A stretch of DNA of 64,000 nucleotides from Microtetraspora sp. NBRC 13810 (GCF_030268685.1 NZ_BSRQ01000021.1:62001-126000), one strand, 5' to 3'. Shown: positions 25,838-33,599, numbered from the stretch's first letter. Translations and numbers: made by a program. The notes: generated by a model from the sequence alone, not told the origin.

Positions 25838-25861
25838 CCGTCCGGAGGCGCCTCCGGACGG
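25838..25861 (-). terminator. Attenuator/terminator behind the precursor gene
   Basis: CCGTCCGGAGGC and GCCTCCGGACGG form a perfect 24-bp palindrome 14 bases after the precursor stop codon. A partly efficient terminator at this place would let the precursor mRNA exceed that of the modification genes, a common arrangement in RiPP operons. Confidence 0.65.
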
Positions 25862-25875
25862 GCCCGCCCAGCCGG

Positions 25876-25986
25876 TTACTCCTGCTCGTCGTCGAAGGGG
25901 TTCTCGACGAGGGCGTTGGAGTGGGTGGCGGACAGGTGCGGGAGCTGGGCCTGCTCGACGATCGGGGTGAAGACCTGCTGCTCCAT
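25876..25986 (-). CDS. RiPP precursor peptide (36 aa), candidate metallophore precursor
   Basis: ATG 25986, behind AGGAGGAA, encodes MEQQVFTPIVEQAQLPHLSA followed by THSNALVENPFDDEQE. The leader is probably the N-terminal half with the hydrophobic VFTPIVEQAQLPHL stretch. There is no cysteine, so any heterocycles would be oxazol(in)es or methyloxazol(in)es from Ser19, Thr21 and Ser23 (Thr7 is likely leader). His17, His22 and the acidic tail could bind metal. The gene sits between a siderophore-type importer and the YcaO/SagB enzymes, with a Zur-like box about 50 bases upstream and a stem-loop after it. It was too short for an ordinary gene screen. Core limits are uncertain. Confidence 0.8.
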   Translation of the reverse strand: MEQQVFTPIVEQAQLPHLSATHSNALVENPFDDEQE

Positions 25987-26033
25987 GGGTTCCTCCTGAC
26001 TGGTAGGAAACGACACCCAACCGGGTATCGGGA

Positions 26034-26909
26034 TTAATGATAATGAAAACGGTTTTCGGTATCAAGAGGGATAGATCGGTCGGGATAGCAGACCGGCCAC
26101 CGGCGCTCGGGGTCCCGGCCCACCCTGCCCTCGATGCCGAACACCTTCCGCAGCAGCTCAGACGTCACCACCCGGTCCGGAGGCCCGTCCGCCGCCACGT
26201 GCCCGTCCCGCAGAGCCACCAGACGCTCGGCGAAGCGCGCGGCGAGGTTCAGGTCATGCAGCACCATCAGCACGGTCAGCCGCCGCTCCTCGCGCAGCCG
26301 GACGACCAGTTGCAACACCTCCAGCTGGTGCCGCAGATCAAGGTAGGTCGTCGGCTCGTCCAGCAGCAGGACGGGCGTGTCCTGGGCCAAGGCCAGAGCG
26401 AGGCGAACCCGCTGCCGCTCACCGCCGGAAAGTGTCTCCACCGGTCGATCCGCCCACTCCCGCACGCCGACGTCCCGCATCGCCCGGACGGTCACCGCGT
26501 CGTCGCCGACCCGGAGCATGCCCAGCGGACCTCGCGCGGCGTACCGGCCCTGCCGGACGAGCTGGCGCACCGTCAGGCCCGGCACGGCGGGGGCGGACTG
26601 GTGCAACAGGGCGACCCTGCGAGCGCCGGCGCGGCGGGAGATCACGGCCATGTCGGCGCCGTCCACCGACACCCGCCCCGACTCGGGGCGCAGCACGCCC
26701 GCCGCAAGACGCAGGAGGGTGCTCTTGCCGCAGCCGTTCAGGCCGACCAGGGCGACGAGTTCGCCGGTTCCCACCCTCAGGCTCACCTCGTCGAGCACCC
26801 GTCGCTCCGGATAGCCGAAACTCACCCGGTCGACGTCCAGCGCGGCGGCTCCCGTACTCGTCGCCGGGTTCGCCGGCGCGGTGCCGGGATCGCCGATCAG
26901 TTCGGACAC
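26034..26909 (-). CDS. ABC importer ATPase, FecE/siderophore type
   Basis: 291 residues energising the FecCD-type permease pair: Walker A GLNGCGKST, signature [20 protein letters not shown], Walker B VLLLDEPTTYLD and switch VLHDL. The order and the phrase DEPTTYLDLRHQLEVLQLV mark the FecE/FepC branch (iron-chelate and cobalamin importers). GTG 26909, with GAGGAG 8 bases upstream, is preferred over a GTG overlapping the permease stop at 26948. The last codons (ENRFHYH) coincide with the Zur-like box of the precursor gene, so coding and operator functions overlap. Confidence 0.9.
   Translation of the reverse strand: MSELIGDPGTAPANPATSTGAAALDVDRVSFGYPERRVLDEVSLRVGTGELVALVGLNGCGKSTLLRLAAGVLRPESGRVSVDGADMAVISRRAGARRVALLHQSAPAVPGLTVRQLVRQGRYAARGPLGMLRVGDDAVTVRAMRDVGVREWADRPVETLSGGERQRVRLALALAQDTPVLLLDEPTTYLDLRHQLEVLQLVVRLREERRLTVLMVLHDLNLAARFAERLVALRDGHVAADGPPDRVVTSELLRKVFGIEGRVGRDPERRWPVCYPDRSIPLDTENRFHYH
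26038..26064. promoter_or_regulatory. Zur/Fur-family box before the precursor gene
   Basis: The core GAAAAC G GTTTTC (26045-26057) is a perfect dyad and is extended by outer arms TGATA (26038-26042) and TATCA (26060-26064). Read as a 7-1-7 box, TGAAAAC-G-GTTTTCG is close to the actinobacterial Zur consensus TGAAAATGATTTTCA. It lies about 52 bases upstream of the precursor start, inside the 3' end of the ATPase gene. Zinc control is inferred; an iron Fur box cannot be excluded. Confidence 0.65.
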
Positions 26910-26944
26910 GGTCTGCACTCCTCGTTCGTATGGGGACACGTCGA

Positions 26945-28021
26945 TCACGGCTCGACGGCATGCCGGCGGGCGACGAACAGCAGCACCAGCGCGCCCACGC
27001 AGGTGGTCACCGCGCCGACCGGGACGCTGAGATGCTCGGCGCCCCAGGCGGTGACCGCCCGCGAGACCAACTGGGCGACCGCGTCCGCTCCGCACACCGC
27101 GACGGCGCCGGTGAGCGCCACCCCCGGCAGTGCGATCCGCAGATCGGCCCCGAGCAGCGCGAGCGCCGCGTGCGGCACGACCAGTCCGACGAACCCGAGC
27201 GCTCCCACCGAGGCCACCGCGCCCGCGGTCAGGGCCACCGCGCAGAGCAGCGCGAACCCGCGGGCCCGCGCCGGAACCAGGCCGGCCGCCTCGGCCACCC
27301 GCTCGCCGCACCGCAGCAGCATCAGGGGGCTCGCGGTCAGGCAGGCGACGACGCCCCAGCACAGCGCCCACGGCCACAGCAGCGTCCAGTGCTGCCAGGT
27401 CCGCGCCTCCGTGGTTCCGACCATCCACTGCACGAAGCTGCCGAGTTCGCCCGGGGCGGCCAGCAGCATCACCGCCGTCAGCCCGCCCAGAGCCGCGGAG
27501 ACGAGCACGCCGTACACCGCCATGGAAGCCGGATCGGACCGCGCCCGGCCGGTCAGCAGCCACAGCAGACCCGCCCCGCCGCAGCCGCCGGCGACCGCGG
27601 CGATCATGACGGCGGCCGGTGACGCCCAGTTGGCCAGGCCCGCTCCCGTGGCGGCCACCGCGCCGAGCACCGCGCCCGGGGTGACCCCGGTGACCTCCGG
27701 CGCCGCCAGCGGGTTGCGCAGCGCCGCCTGCAGGATCAGCCCCGCGAGGCCGAGACTGGCCCCGGCCCCGAGCGCGACCAGCACCCTCGGCAGCCGAACC
27801 CGCCAGACCAGGTGACGGGCGACCGGATCCACCGCGCCCCCGGTGAGCGCCTGCCACAGCTCGCCCACCGTCAGCGCGCGCCCCGCTGCCAGATCGGTCA
27901 CGGCCGCCAGGAGCACGGCGAGCAGCAGCACACCGAGGACGAGCGCGGGCCGGCGCCGTCCTGTGCGTGCCGCGCGGGGCGTGCCGAAGGTCGTGGCCGC
28001 GGACCCGTTCGTGAGCGTCAT
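26945..28021 (-). CDS. FecCD-type metallophore ABC permease, second subunit
   Basis: 358 residues with about ten helices. The hallmark sequences of the FecCD family are RLPRVLVALGAGASLGLAGL, QAALRNPLAAPEVTGVTPGA (RNPLA.P...G...GA), and ASVGALGFVGLVVPHAALAL (GFVGLVVPH coupling region). The N-terminus has an extra 25-residue basic cytoplasmic tail (TPRAARTGRRR). ATG 28021 overlaps the stop of the first permease by ATGA. With the 28018 product it forms the membrane pore of an importer for a metal-chelator complex. Confidence 0.9.
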   Translation of the reverse strand: MTLTNGSAATTFGTPRAARTGRRRPALVLGVLLLAVLLAAVTDLAAGRALTVGELWQALTGGAVDPVARHLVWRVRLPRVLVALGAGASLGLAGLILQAALRNPLAAPEVTGVTPGAVLGAVAATGAGLANWASPAAVMIAAVAGGCGGAGLLWLLTGRARSDPASMAVYGVLVSAALGGLTAVMLLAAPGELGSFVQWMVGTTEARTWQHWTLLWPWALCWGVVACLTASPLMLLRCGERVAEAAGLVPARARGFALLCAVALTAGAVASVGALGFVGLVVPHAALALLGADLRIALPGVALTGAVAVCGADAVAQLVSRAVTAWGAEHLSVPVGAVTTCVGALVLLFVARRHAVEP

Positions 28022-29037
28022 CGGGCACCGCTCCTCGGCCTGGCACGGAGGCCGCGCAGCAGCGCCACCCCCGCGGGCACCCCGACCAACGCCGTCCAGG
28101 CTCCGACGGGGGTCTCCACCGGCCTGAGAACCAGACGCGCGGCCTGGTCGGCCCACACGGTGATCACCGCCCCCCACACCACCGCCCAGGGGAGCCACCA
28201 CACCACGTCGGCGTCCGGGCGCAGCCGCCGCGCCAGCTGCGGCGCGAGGAACCCCACCCAGGCGATCGGGCCGCACACCGCCACCACAGGGGCGATGAGC
28301 AGCACGGAGACGGCCAGCGCCGCCAGCCGGGCGTGCCGGACCCGCAGCCCGAGGGCACTCGCGTCCTCGTCGCCGAGCCGCAGCACCGACAACATCGGAG
28401 CGCACAGCACCACGAGCGGGACGGTCACCAGCAGCCACGGCCAGACGCCGTGCCAGGCCTGCCAGGTACGGCCGGACAGGCTGCCCAGCAGGTAGCGGAA
28501 GATCACCTGGAGATCGAGCTGGTCGGCCAGTACCATCAGCACCAGCAGCGCGGCCTGGAGCGCGGCCGCCACCGCGGCCCCGGTCAGCAGCACCGCGGAC
28601 GGACTCCGGCCGAACCCGGCGGCAACCAGCGAAATGACCCCGCCGAGCCCTGCTCCCATCAGCGCCAGCAGCGGATAGGCCCAGCCGGGCAGGGTGAGCG
28701 TGAGCACCAAGGGAGCGGCGACGCCCAGTGCCGCCCCCGAGGAGACACCGAGCATCTCCGGAACGGCCAGCGGGTTACGCAGCGCCTCCTGCATGACGAG
28801 CCCGGCCGCCCCCAGGCACGCCCCGGCGATCACCGCGAGCAGCAGCCGGGGCAGCCTGATATCCCTCACCACCACCGCCTCCAGCCCATCCGCCGTGCCG
28901 CCGGACAGCACGCCGGACAGCACGCCGGACAGCACGCCGACCAGCCGGGACGGCGAGACGCCCGGAGTGCCGAGGCAGAGCGCGCACAGCGCGGCGGCGG
29001 CCAGCAGCCCAGCCGCCAGGACGCCCGTCCGCGTCAT
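28018..29037 (-). CDS. FecCD-type metallophore ABC permease, first subunit
   Basis: 339 residues, about ten helices. DIRLPRLLLAVIAGACLGAA, QEALRNPLAVPEMLGVSSGA and VVAVCGPIAWVGFLAPQLAR correspond to the conserved FecCD segments. A periplasmic-side loop near residues 33-50 contains the repeat VLSGVLSGVLSG, encoded by three perfect 12-bp repeats. ATG 29037 overlaps the lipoprotein stop (ATGA), so lipoprotein and permeases are made together. Confidence 0.9.
   Translation of the reverse strand: MTRTGVLAAGLLAAAALCALCLGTPGVSPSRLVGVLSGVLSGVLSGGTADGLEAVVVRDIRLPRLLLAVIAGACLGAAGLVMQEALRNPLAVPEMLGVSSGAALGVAAPLVLTLTLPGWAYPLLALMGAGLGGVISLVAAGFGRSPSAVLLTGAAVAAALQAALLVLMVLADQLDLQVIFRYLLGSLSGRTWQAWHGVWPWLLVTVPLVVLCAPMLSVLRLGDEDASALGLRVRHARLAALAVSVLLIAPVVAVCGPIAWVGFLAPQLARRLRPDADVVWWLPWAVVWGAVITVWADQAARLVLRPVETPVGAWTALVGVPAGVALLRGLRARPRSGAR
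28900..28935. repeat. Three 12-bp tandem repeats inside the permease gene
   Basis: GCCGGACAGCAC is repeated three times exactly, with a partial fourth copy. On the coding strand it gives VLSG units, so length changes by one unit stay in frame. Confidence 0.85.
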
Positions 29038-30062
29038 CGCAGAGCGGCCGTAGCTTCATCCAGGACGATGCCCAGGGATCGGGTGCCCCGGCCCTTGGCC
29101 CACACTTCCGGGTCGACCTCGACTACTTTGCCGTTCCTGACCGCCGGGATCTGTGCCCACAGGGGATTGCCGGCCATCTCCTCCGACAGCTTCTTGCCCG
29201 GTGCGCCGAACGCGATGGTCTCCACGAAGAGCACGTCGACGTTCTGGGCCAGGATCTCCTCCAGGCTGTAGGTGCCTTCGACGCCGCGGTTCTGCCACGG
29301 ATAGTCACAGATCCGCGGGAACAGCCCGGCCGCGACGTCCCCGCCCGGCGTGGCCACACCGAAGTTCTCGTCGCTGCCGAACACGATCAGCGCCCTCTTG
29401 CCACTCCTGGCCTTCTCGGCGCGGGACAGCTTGTCCCGCAGCCGTTGCTCGGCGGCGACCGCCTTGTCGCCGTGGCGGGTGAGCGCGGCGAGGTCACGCA
29501 GGTAGGCGACACTGTCCTGCCACGTCGTGGGCTGCACCGGCCAGAACGTGGTGGCGCCCGCCAGCGCGGGAGCGAGTTTCCCGTGCGTGTCCTCCAGGCC
29601 GATGACCAGGTCCGGCTTGTGGGAGAGGATCGCCTCCACCTCGGGGCTGATGAAACCGCCCGGGATGACCGGGACCTTCTGCGCCTTCTCCCTGCCCAGG
29701 AACCGGGGGTGGGCGAGGAGCGCGGAGTTGGTGGCGGCCGGCACCATGCCGAGCTCGGCCAGCATGTCGTCGCACAGGGCGACCAGGCAGACGACGCGTT
29801 CCGGGGTGCGCTGGGGGGAGATCTTCCTCCCCTGTACGTCGGTGATGCTGTCGGCGGCGGTGACCGGCTGGACGGGCGGCAGACTCGCGACGGTGTCGTT
29901 CCCGGTGTCGTTCCCGGTGTCGTTCCCGGTGTCGTTCCCGGCGCCGACGCCCACGCCGGGGCCGTTGCCGGCGTTTCCACCGCAGCCGGCCAGCAGGACC
30001 CCGGCGGCGGCGAGCGCGACGGTACGTCGCAATAGGCGGCTCTGGGTGCGCGGCATGGTCAT
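29034..30062 (-). CDS. Metallophore-binding lipoprotein (FecB/Peripla_BP_2 type)
   Basis: 342 residues. A lipoprotein signal peptide (RRTVALAAAGVLLAGC) gives a diacylglyceryl-Cys anchored on the outer face of the membrane. A flexible linker with GNDTGNDTGNDTGNDT follows, then the FecB-type binding domain: RTPERVVCLVALCDDMLAEL, EVEAILSHKPDLVIGLEDTH, LIVFGSDENFGVATPGGDVA and NVDVLFVETIAFG. It captures the metal-chelator complex for the two FecCD permeases. ATG 30062 (GAGAGA upstream) is chosen. The promoter region shared with the divergent gene at 30199 contains a Zur-like box. Confidence 0.9.
   Translation of the reverse strand: MTMPRTQSRLLRRTVALAAAGVLLAGCGGNAGNGPGVGVGAGNDTGNDTGNDTGNDTVASLPPVQPVTAADSITDVQGRKISPQRTPERVVCLVALCDDMLAELGMVPAATNSALLAHPRFLGREKAQKVPVIPGGFISPEVEAILSHKPDLVIGLEDTHGKLAPALAGATTFWPVQPTTWQDSVAYLRDLAALTRHGDKAVAAEQRLRDKLSRAEKARSGKRALIVFGSDENFGVATPGGDVAAGLFPRICDYPWQNRGVEGTYSLEEILAQNVDVLFVETIAFGAPGKKLSEEMAGNPLWAQIPAVRNGKVVEVDPEVWAKGRGTRSLGIVLDEATAALR
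29893..29940. repeat. Four 12-bp tandem repeats in the lipoprotein linker
   Basis: GTCGTTCCCGGT is repeated four times, encoding GNDT units in the linker between the lipid anchor and the binding domain. Unit changes would alter only linker length. Confidence 0.8.
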
Positions 30063-30147
30063 GGTTCTCTCTCGTCGAGGGACGGTTACGAGTCGGGGGC
30101 GAGGCGGCCGTTCGGACCAGGGTCGCCCTTCCACCCGCTGTCCGGCA

Positions 30148-30162
30148 TGATAATGGTTTTCA
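30148..30162. promoter_or_regulatory. Zur/Fur-family box between divergent genes
   Basis: TGATAAT-G-GTTTTCA is a 7-1-7 imperfect dyad that agrees with TGAAAATGATTTTCA at 13 of 15 positions. It lies 86 bases upstream of the lipoprotein start and 37 bases upstream of the GTG at 30199, so one bound dimer could control both. No IdeR/DmdR-type iron box (TTAGGTTAG type) is visible nearby. Confidence 0.65.
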
Positions 30163-30198
30163 TTTGTATGTGTACATCCAACGCCCTCGGGAGCATTC

Positions 30199-31473
30199 GT
30201 GACATCTCTGCGACTTGTCGCGGCTGACCATGTCGCCGGCGTCATCTATGTCATCGAGCCGCGCACCGGCCGCACGCTGGCCCGGCTCGACGGACGCCAT
30301 CTCGCCGAGCACGCCGGTTTCCTGCACCTGGGCGGAGCAAGGCTCGCCTTCGTCGACGACCTCGCCGGCGAACTGGTCGTCCTCGACCCGTTCGCCGCGG
30401 GAACCGGCGATCCGCTGGTGGTGGCCACCGCACCGGTCGCCGTTCCCGCCGAACACCTGGCTGCCGATCCTGGAGGCCGGTACATGGTGGTGACCAGCGG
30501 CTGCGGCCGCGCCTGGGAGCCGTGGAGCGACCTTCTCACCGTCGTAGACCTGACGCCGGAGACGGGCGCGGGCGAAGCCGTCCGGCCCCGTTCGGCGCGG
30601 GTGCGAACCCGCGTGGGTGAACCGGGCGTCACCGTGCTCACCGACCGCGCCGTCCAGGCGGGCGGTGCGGATGATCTGCTGGTCCTGCTGCGGCATCGCA
30701 TGCCCGGGGCGTTGGACGCCTACCGGCTCTCCCACCTGCTGGACGCTCCCCCGGGCTGCCCCACGGCCGAACCGCTCACCCGGCTGCCGCTGCCCGACGA
30801 CGGCCACGGAGACGCCGCGGACCCCGGGACCGGACAGGTGTTCGCCGCCACCGGCACCGGCGTGCACCGCGCCCGCCTCGGCCGCACCGGTCTGGTCGCC
30901 GCGCCGCCGTTGGCCTGGGACACTCCGGGGCGCGACGGGGGACGGGGCTACTACCTGCGGCTGGATCCGGCCCGCCGCATCCTGTGGAGTACCGTGCGCG
31001 GCGGACCGGGCGAGCCCGGCGAGTGGCCGCTGTGGAGCAACGACGCGTGGTGGCACCGGCTGGACGACGCCACCACCGGGCGGGTGCCCCTCGGCCCCGG
31101 CCTGGTCTTCCGGCTGGCCTTCTGCACCGGCCGAGTCGTCTTCTCCCGAATCCATCCGGACGGGGACGAGCTGATCGTGGTCGGTGCGGAGGACCCCGCC
31201 GTCCTCGTCCGCGTCCCGTTGCCGCCGATGGACGACGCTCCCCGCAGGGGCGGCACTCCCTGGGACGGCGTACAACGCCGAGCCGTCGCCGCCTCACCGG
31301 CCGCGCCCTTGGTCGCGGTCACCCGCGGAGGCCATGGCCAGATCCACCTTCTCGACATCTCGGCCGGTACGGACCTGCGCACGCTCGACCTTCCCACCCC
31401 CTTCGAGGAGGGCGGCCACATGGCCATGATCGGAACAGACGACGGCTCGGCGGGAGACACCGTCGGTCGCTGA
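30199..31473 (+). CDS. Beta-propeller-like protein divergent from the importer
   Basis: 424 residues without signal peptide or membrane helix. Repeating four-strand units can be traced: VAGVIYVIEPRTGRTLARLD, GARLAFVDDLAGELVVLDPF, GGRYMVVTSGCGRAWEPW, DRAVQAGGADDLLVLLRHRM, TGQVFAATGTGVHRARLG, RRILWSTVRGGPGEPGEW, AASPAAPLVAVTRGGHGQIH LLDIS. GTG 30199 has GGGAG in front. Shared Zur-like control suggests a role in handling the metal or the peptide. The periplasmic zinc chaperone AztD is also a propeller, but homology cannot be claimed from inspection. Confidence 0.7.
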   Translation: MTSLRLVAADHVAGVIYVIEPRTGRTLARLDGRHLAEHAGFLHLGGARLAFVDDLAGELVVLDPFAAGTGDPLVVATAPVAVPAEHLAADPGGRYMVVTSGCGRAWEPWSDLLTVVDLTPETGAGEAVRPRSARVRTRVGEPGVTVLTDRAVQAGGADDLLVLLRHRMPGALDAYRLSHLLDAPPGCPTAEPLTRLPLPDDGHGDAADPGTGQVFAATGTGVHRARLGRTGLVAAPPLAWDTPGRDGGRGYYLRLDPARRILWSTVRGGPGEPGEWPLWSNDAWWHRLDDATTGRVPLGPGLVFRLAFCTGRVVFSRIHPDGDELIVVGAEDPAVLVRVPLPPMDDAPRRGGTPWDGVQRRAVAASPAAPLVAVTRGGHGQIHLLDISAGTDLRTLDLPTPFEEGGHMAMIGTDDGSAGDTVGR

Positions 31474-31591
31474 GCGTCAACGAGACGACCCGTTGCGGAC
31501 CATGAGGAACGGCGGACCATTACCGCCGATGACCAGGTCGGCCGTCACCAGGCGGCGGGCCGCGGCACGCCAGGGCGGTCACTACCCGGGA

Positions 31592-32290
31592 CTACTGGCT
31601 CCAGGGCGCCTCGATCTCCCCGTCAGCGGTCAACCCGAACCGGACAAGACGCTCGGCGCCGTCCCGGTCACCCGCTTCCCACCACGTCCCGACGCACTCG
31701 GCGCCGTCGCGATCACCGGCCTCCCTCAGCAGCCGGGCCAGCATTCGGAGCACGTCGCCGTCGCCGGCATCGGCGATGTCCGCGGCCCGCTGGACGAGGC
31801 GGGTGGCGTGCCGGTAGCGGCATCGGTTCCATGCCGCCTCAGCCAGAGCCGCCAGGGCCGCCGGGGTGTGGGCATGACAGGTGGCCGCGTCCCAGAAGGC
31901 GGCCGGTGGGCAGAGCAGGACGCGTTCGCGGCGGCCGTGCTGGTCGAGGTAGTCGGCCAGCCGATACAGCGACTGCGGGAAGGACGGCTCGCCCGGACGG
32001 GGCTGGTGTTCGATCAGCGGGCCGGGCAGGCGCCGGTGCCTGGCGGTCAGCCGGTCCACCGCGCCGGTGAACCAGTCCTGCCCGCCGATCTGATCCCAGG
32101 CGTTGTCATCGAGATATCCGGGGGCGGCGCGCTGGAGGAAGGGTTCGGGCAGGTAGGGGCCGTGTCCCAGGCGACGGGCGTCGATGGGTGGCCGCCGGTC
32201 GACGCCGCCCTGGCGGTGGCCGGGCTCTCGCTGGCACTGTACGCGCTGCGGCATCGCCCTTGAGGAAGCGGCCTTGCGCCCCGAGAACGC
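31592..32290 (-). pseudogene. TPR/STAND-type signalling protein, C-terminal remnant
   Basis: DARRLGHGPYLPEPFLQRAA PGYLDDNAWDQIG, AYL-like DRLTARHRRLPGPLIEHQPR, SLYRLADYLDQHGRR and helical repeats LAALAEAAWNRCRYRHATRL then REAGDRDGAECVGTW resemble the C-terminus of large actinobacterial NTPase/TPR proteins. Upstream of about 32290 the frame stays open but has no homology or sensible start. Only the end of the former gene survives. Confidence 0.55.
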
Positions 32291-32299
32291 TGACCGGGC

Positions 32300-32467
32300 G
32301 TGCCACAGGAGTTCCTGGAAGCAGGGCGCAGCAGCGAGAACGGTGCCGTGTTCCGGCGCCGTACCCTGCTCGCCACTTTGTCCGCTCTGCTGGTGGTGGC
32401 CCTGGCGGCAGCGGACTCGCCATCCGGTCCGAGCAGGAAGCTGCTGTGGGACGTGGAAACCCGGTGA
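32300..32467 (+). pseudogene. nSTAND/WD40-protein linker remnant
   Basis: VPQEFLEAGRSSENGAVFRR then RTLLATLSALLVVALAAADS is the short helix, basic stretch and transmembrane segment that joins the NTPase part to the WD40 part in nSTAND1-type proteins. It ends at TGA 32467. A WD40 tail of a similar protein lies at 42024-42538. Confidence 0.45.
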
Positions 32468-32570
32468 TCTGCCTGGAGCCGCGTTCCAGCCGGGTTCGGT
32501 AGCTGTGTGCCGAGTGGGGGCGTGAGCGCATGTCGCTGAACCTCGTGGAGCGCTGGCACGTCTGTAGGTC

Positions 32571-33416
32571 ATGCGTTCACTCGCCTTTCTCGCCCTCATC
32601 GTGCTGACCGCCTGCGGCAGCGGAACGGCGGGCGCCAAGCCGGTCACGTACGCGGCCGACGCCGTCTCCGTCCTGGAGAGCCCCGGCCACGGGCCGCAGT
32701 TGTGCGCCGCGATGGCCGAGTCGCTGCCACCCCAGTGCAGTGGGCCGGACGTCGTCGGCTGGGACTGGTCCAAGGTTCGGCACGAGAGCGCCCAGGGTAC
32801 GAAGTGGGGTCGGTATCGGGTGGTCGGCACCTGGGACGGCTCCCGGCTGACCGTGACCGAATCACCAGGGGCGGCGGTTCAGGGCACACCGGAGGAGCAC
32901 AGGTTCGACAGCCCGTGCCCCGTCCCGGAGGGCGGCTGGCGCCCGGCCGATCCTGCCAAGGCCACCCAGGAAGCGCTCCAGGCGACTCAGCAGCGGCTGG
33001 AGAACGAGGCGGCCGTGGGCGGGGTGTGGCTGGACCAGAGCTACCTGGACTCGATCCCCGGCTACGACGGCAGCAAGCGGGAGTGGGCGGAGAAGTATGC
33101 CAACGACACGACCAAGCTGGTGCTGAACGTGAAGTTCACCGGCGACCTGACCGGCAGGGAGGCGTGGATCCGGGAGAGCTGGGGCGGCGCGCTCTGCGTC
33201 AGCCAGGCCCGGCGCAGCCATGAAACGCTGCGGCGGATCCAGGAGTTCATCGGCGACGATCTCGGCCAGCCCTTCACCTCGACCTCCGTCGACATCATCA
33301 AGGAGCAGGTGGTCGTGGGCGTCTGGGTGGCCGGCAAGGAGCTCCGGCAACGGCTGGAGGACAAGTACGGCGAGGGCGTCGTGCTCCTGCAGGCGGTACT
33401 GAAGCCGGTGCGATAG
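32571..33416 (+). CDS. Lipoprotein of unknown function
   Basis: 281 residues with an 11-residue hydrophobic signal and lipobox (LALIVLTACGSG; Cys15), hence a surface-anchored lipoprotein. The mature part is polar, with a segment rich in charged residues (QQRLENEAAVGGVWLDQSYL) and a C-terminal half predicted as mixed alpha/beta (KYANDTTKLVLNVKFTGDLT; IKEQVVVGVWVAGKELRQRL). The repeated phrasing of cysteine and tryptophan residues (WGGALCVSQARRSHETLRRI) suggests a compact fold, but I recognise no family. It stands alone between pseudogenes. Confidence 0.75.
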   Translation: MRSLAFLALIVLTACGSGTAGAKPVTYAADAVSVLESPGHGPQLCAAMAESLPPQCSGPDVVGWDWSKVRHESAQGTKWGRYRVVGTWDGSRLTVTESPGAAVQGTPEEHRFDSPCPVPEGGWRPADPAKATQEALQATQQRLENEAAVGGVWLDQSYLDSIPGYDGSKREWAEKYANDTTKLVLNVKFTGDLTGREAWIRESWGGALCVSQARRSHETLRRIQEFIGDDLGQPFTSTSVDIIKEQVVVGVWVAGKELRQRLEDKYGEGVVLLQAVLKPVR

Positions 33417-33599
33417 GGAAGCGCCTCACCGAAGATGTCCGTGCCACCGTGGGAAGCTCACCGTGGGTTCGGGGTCTGGATGTGTTCGTGCGAGGCGATC
33501 ACGGGGTCGGTGCCGCGCGGCGACAGCATCACCGCGCGGTTCAGTACGGCGATGCCGCGTTCGCGAAAAGCCGCTGTGGACCGATCCTCAGAGTGCGTG

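Noticed and set aside
25838..25861. Perfect palindrome considered as an operator or attachment site
   Set aside because: Its position directly behind the precursor stop and its GC-rich stem fit an attenuator or terminator better.
26037..27815. 592-codon plus-strand frame across the importer ATPase and permease
   Set aside because: Thr/Ala/Pro-rich shadow; importer motifs are on the minus strand.
29893..29940. 12-bp repeats considered as CRISPR or iterons
   Set aside because: No spacers; the repeats are coding and in frame within the lipoprotein linker.
26038..30162. Iron-type (IdeR/DmdR) control of the metallophore cluster
   Set aside because: No 19-bp TTAGGTTAGGCTAACCTAA-like site is visible; both boxes fit the Fur-family 7-1-7 pattern. 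Iron control by a Fur protein is not fully excluded.
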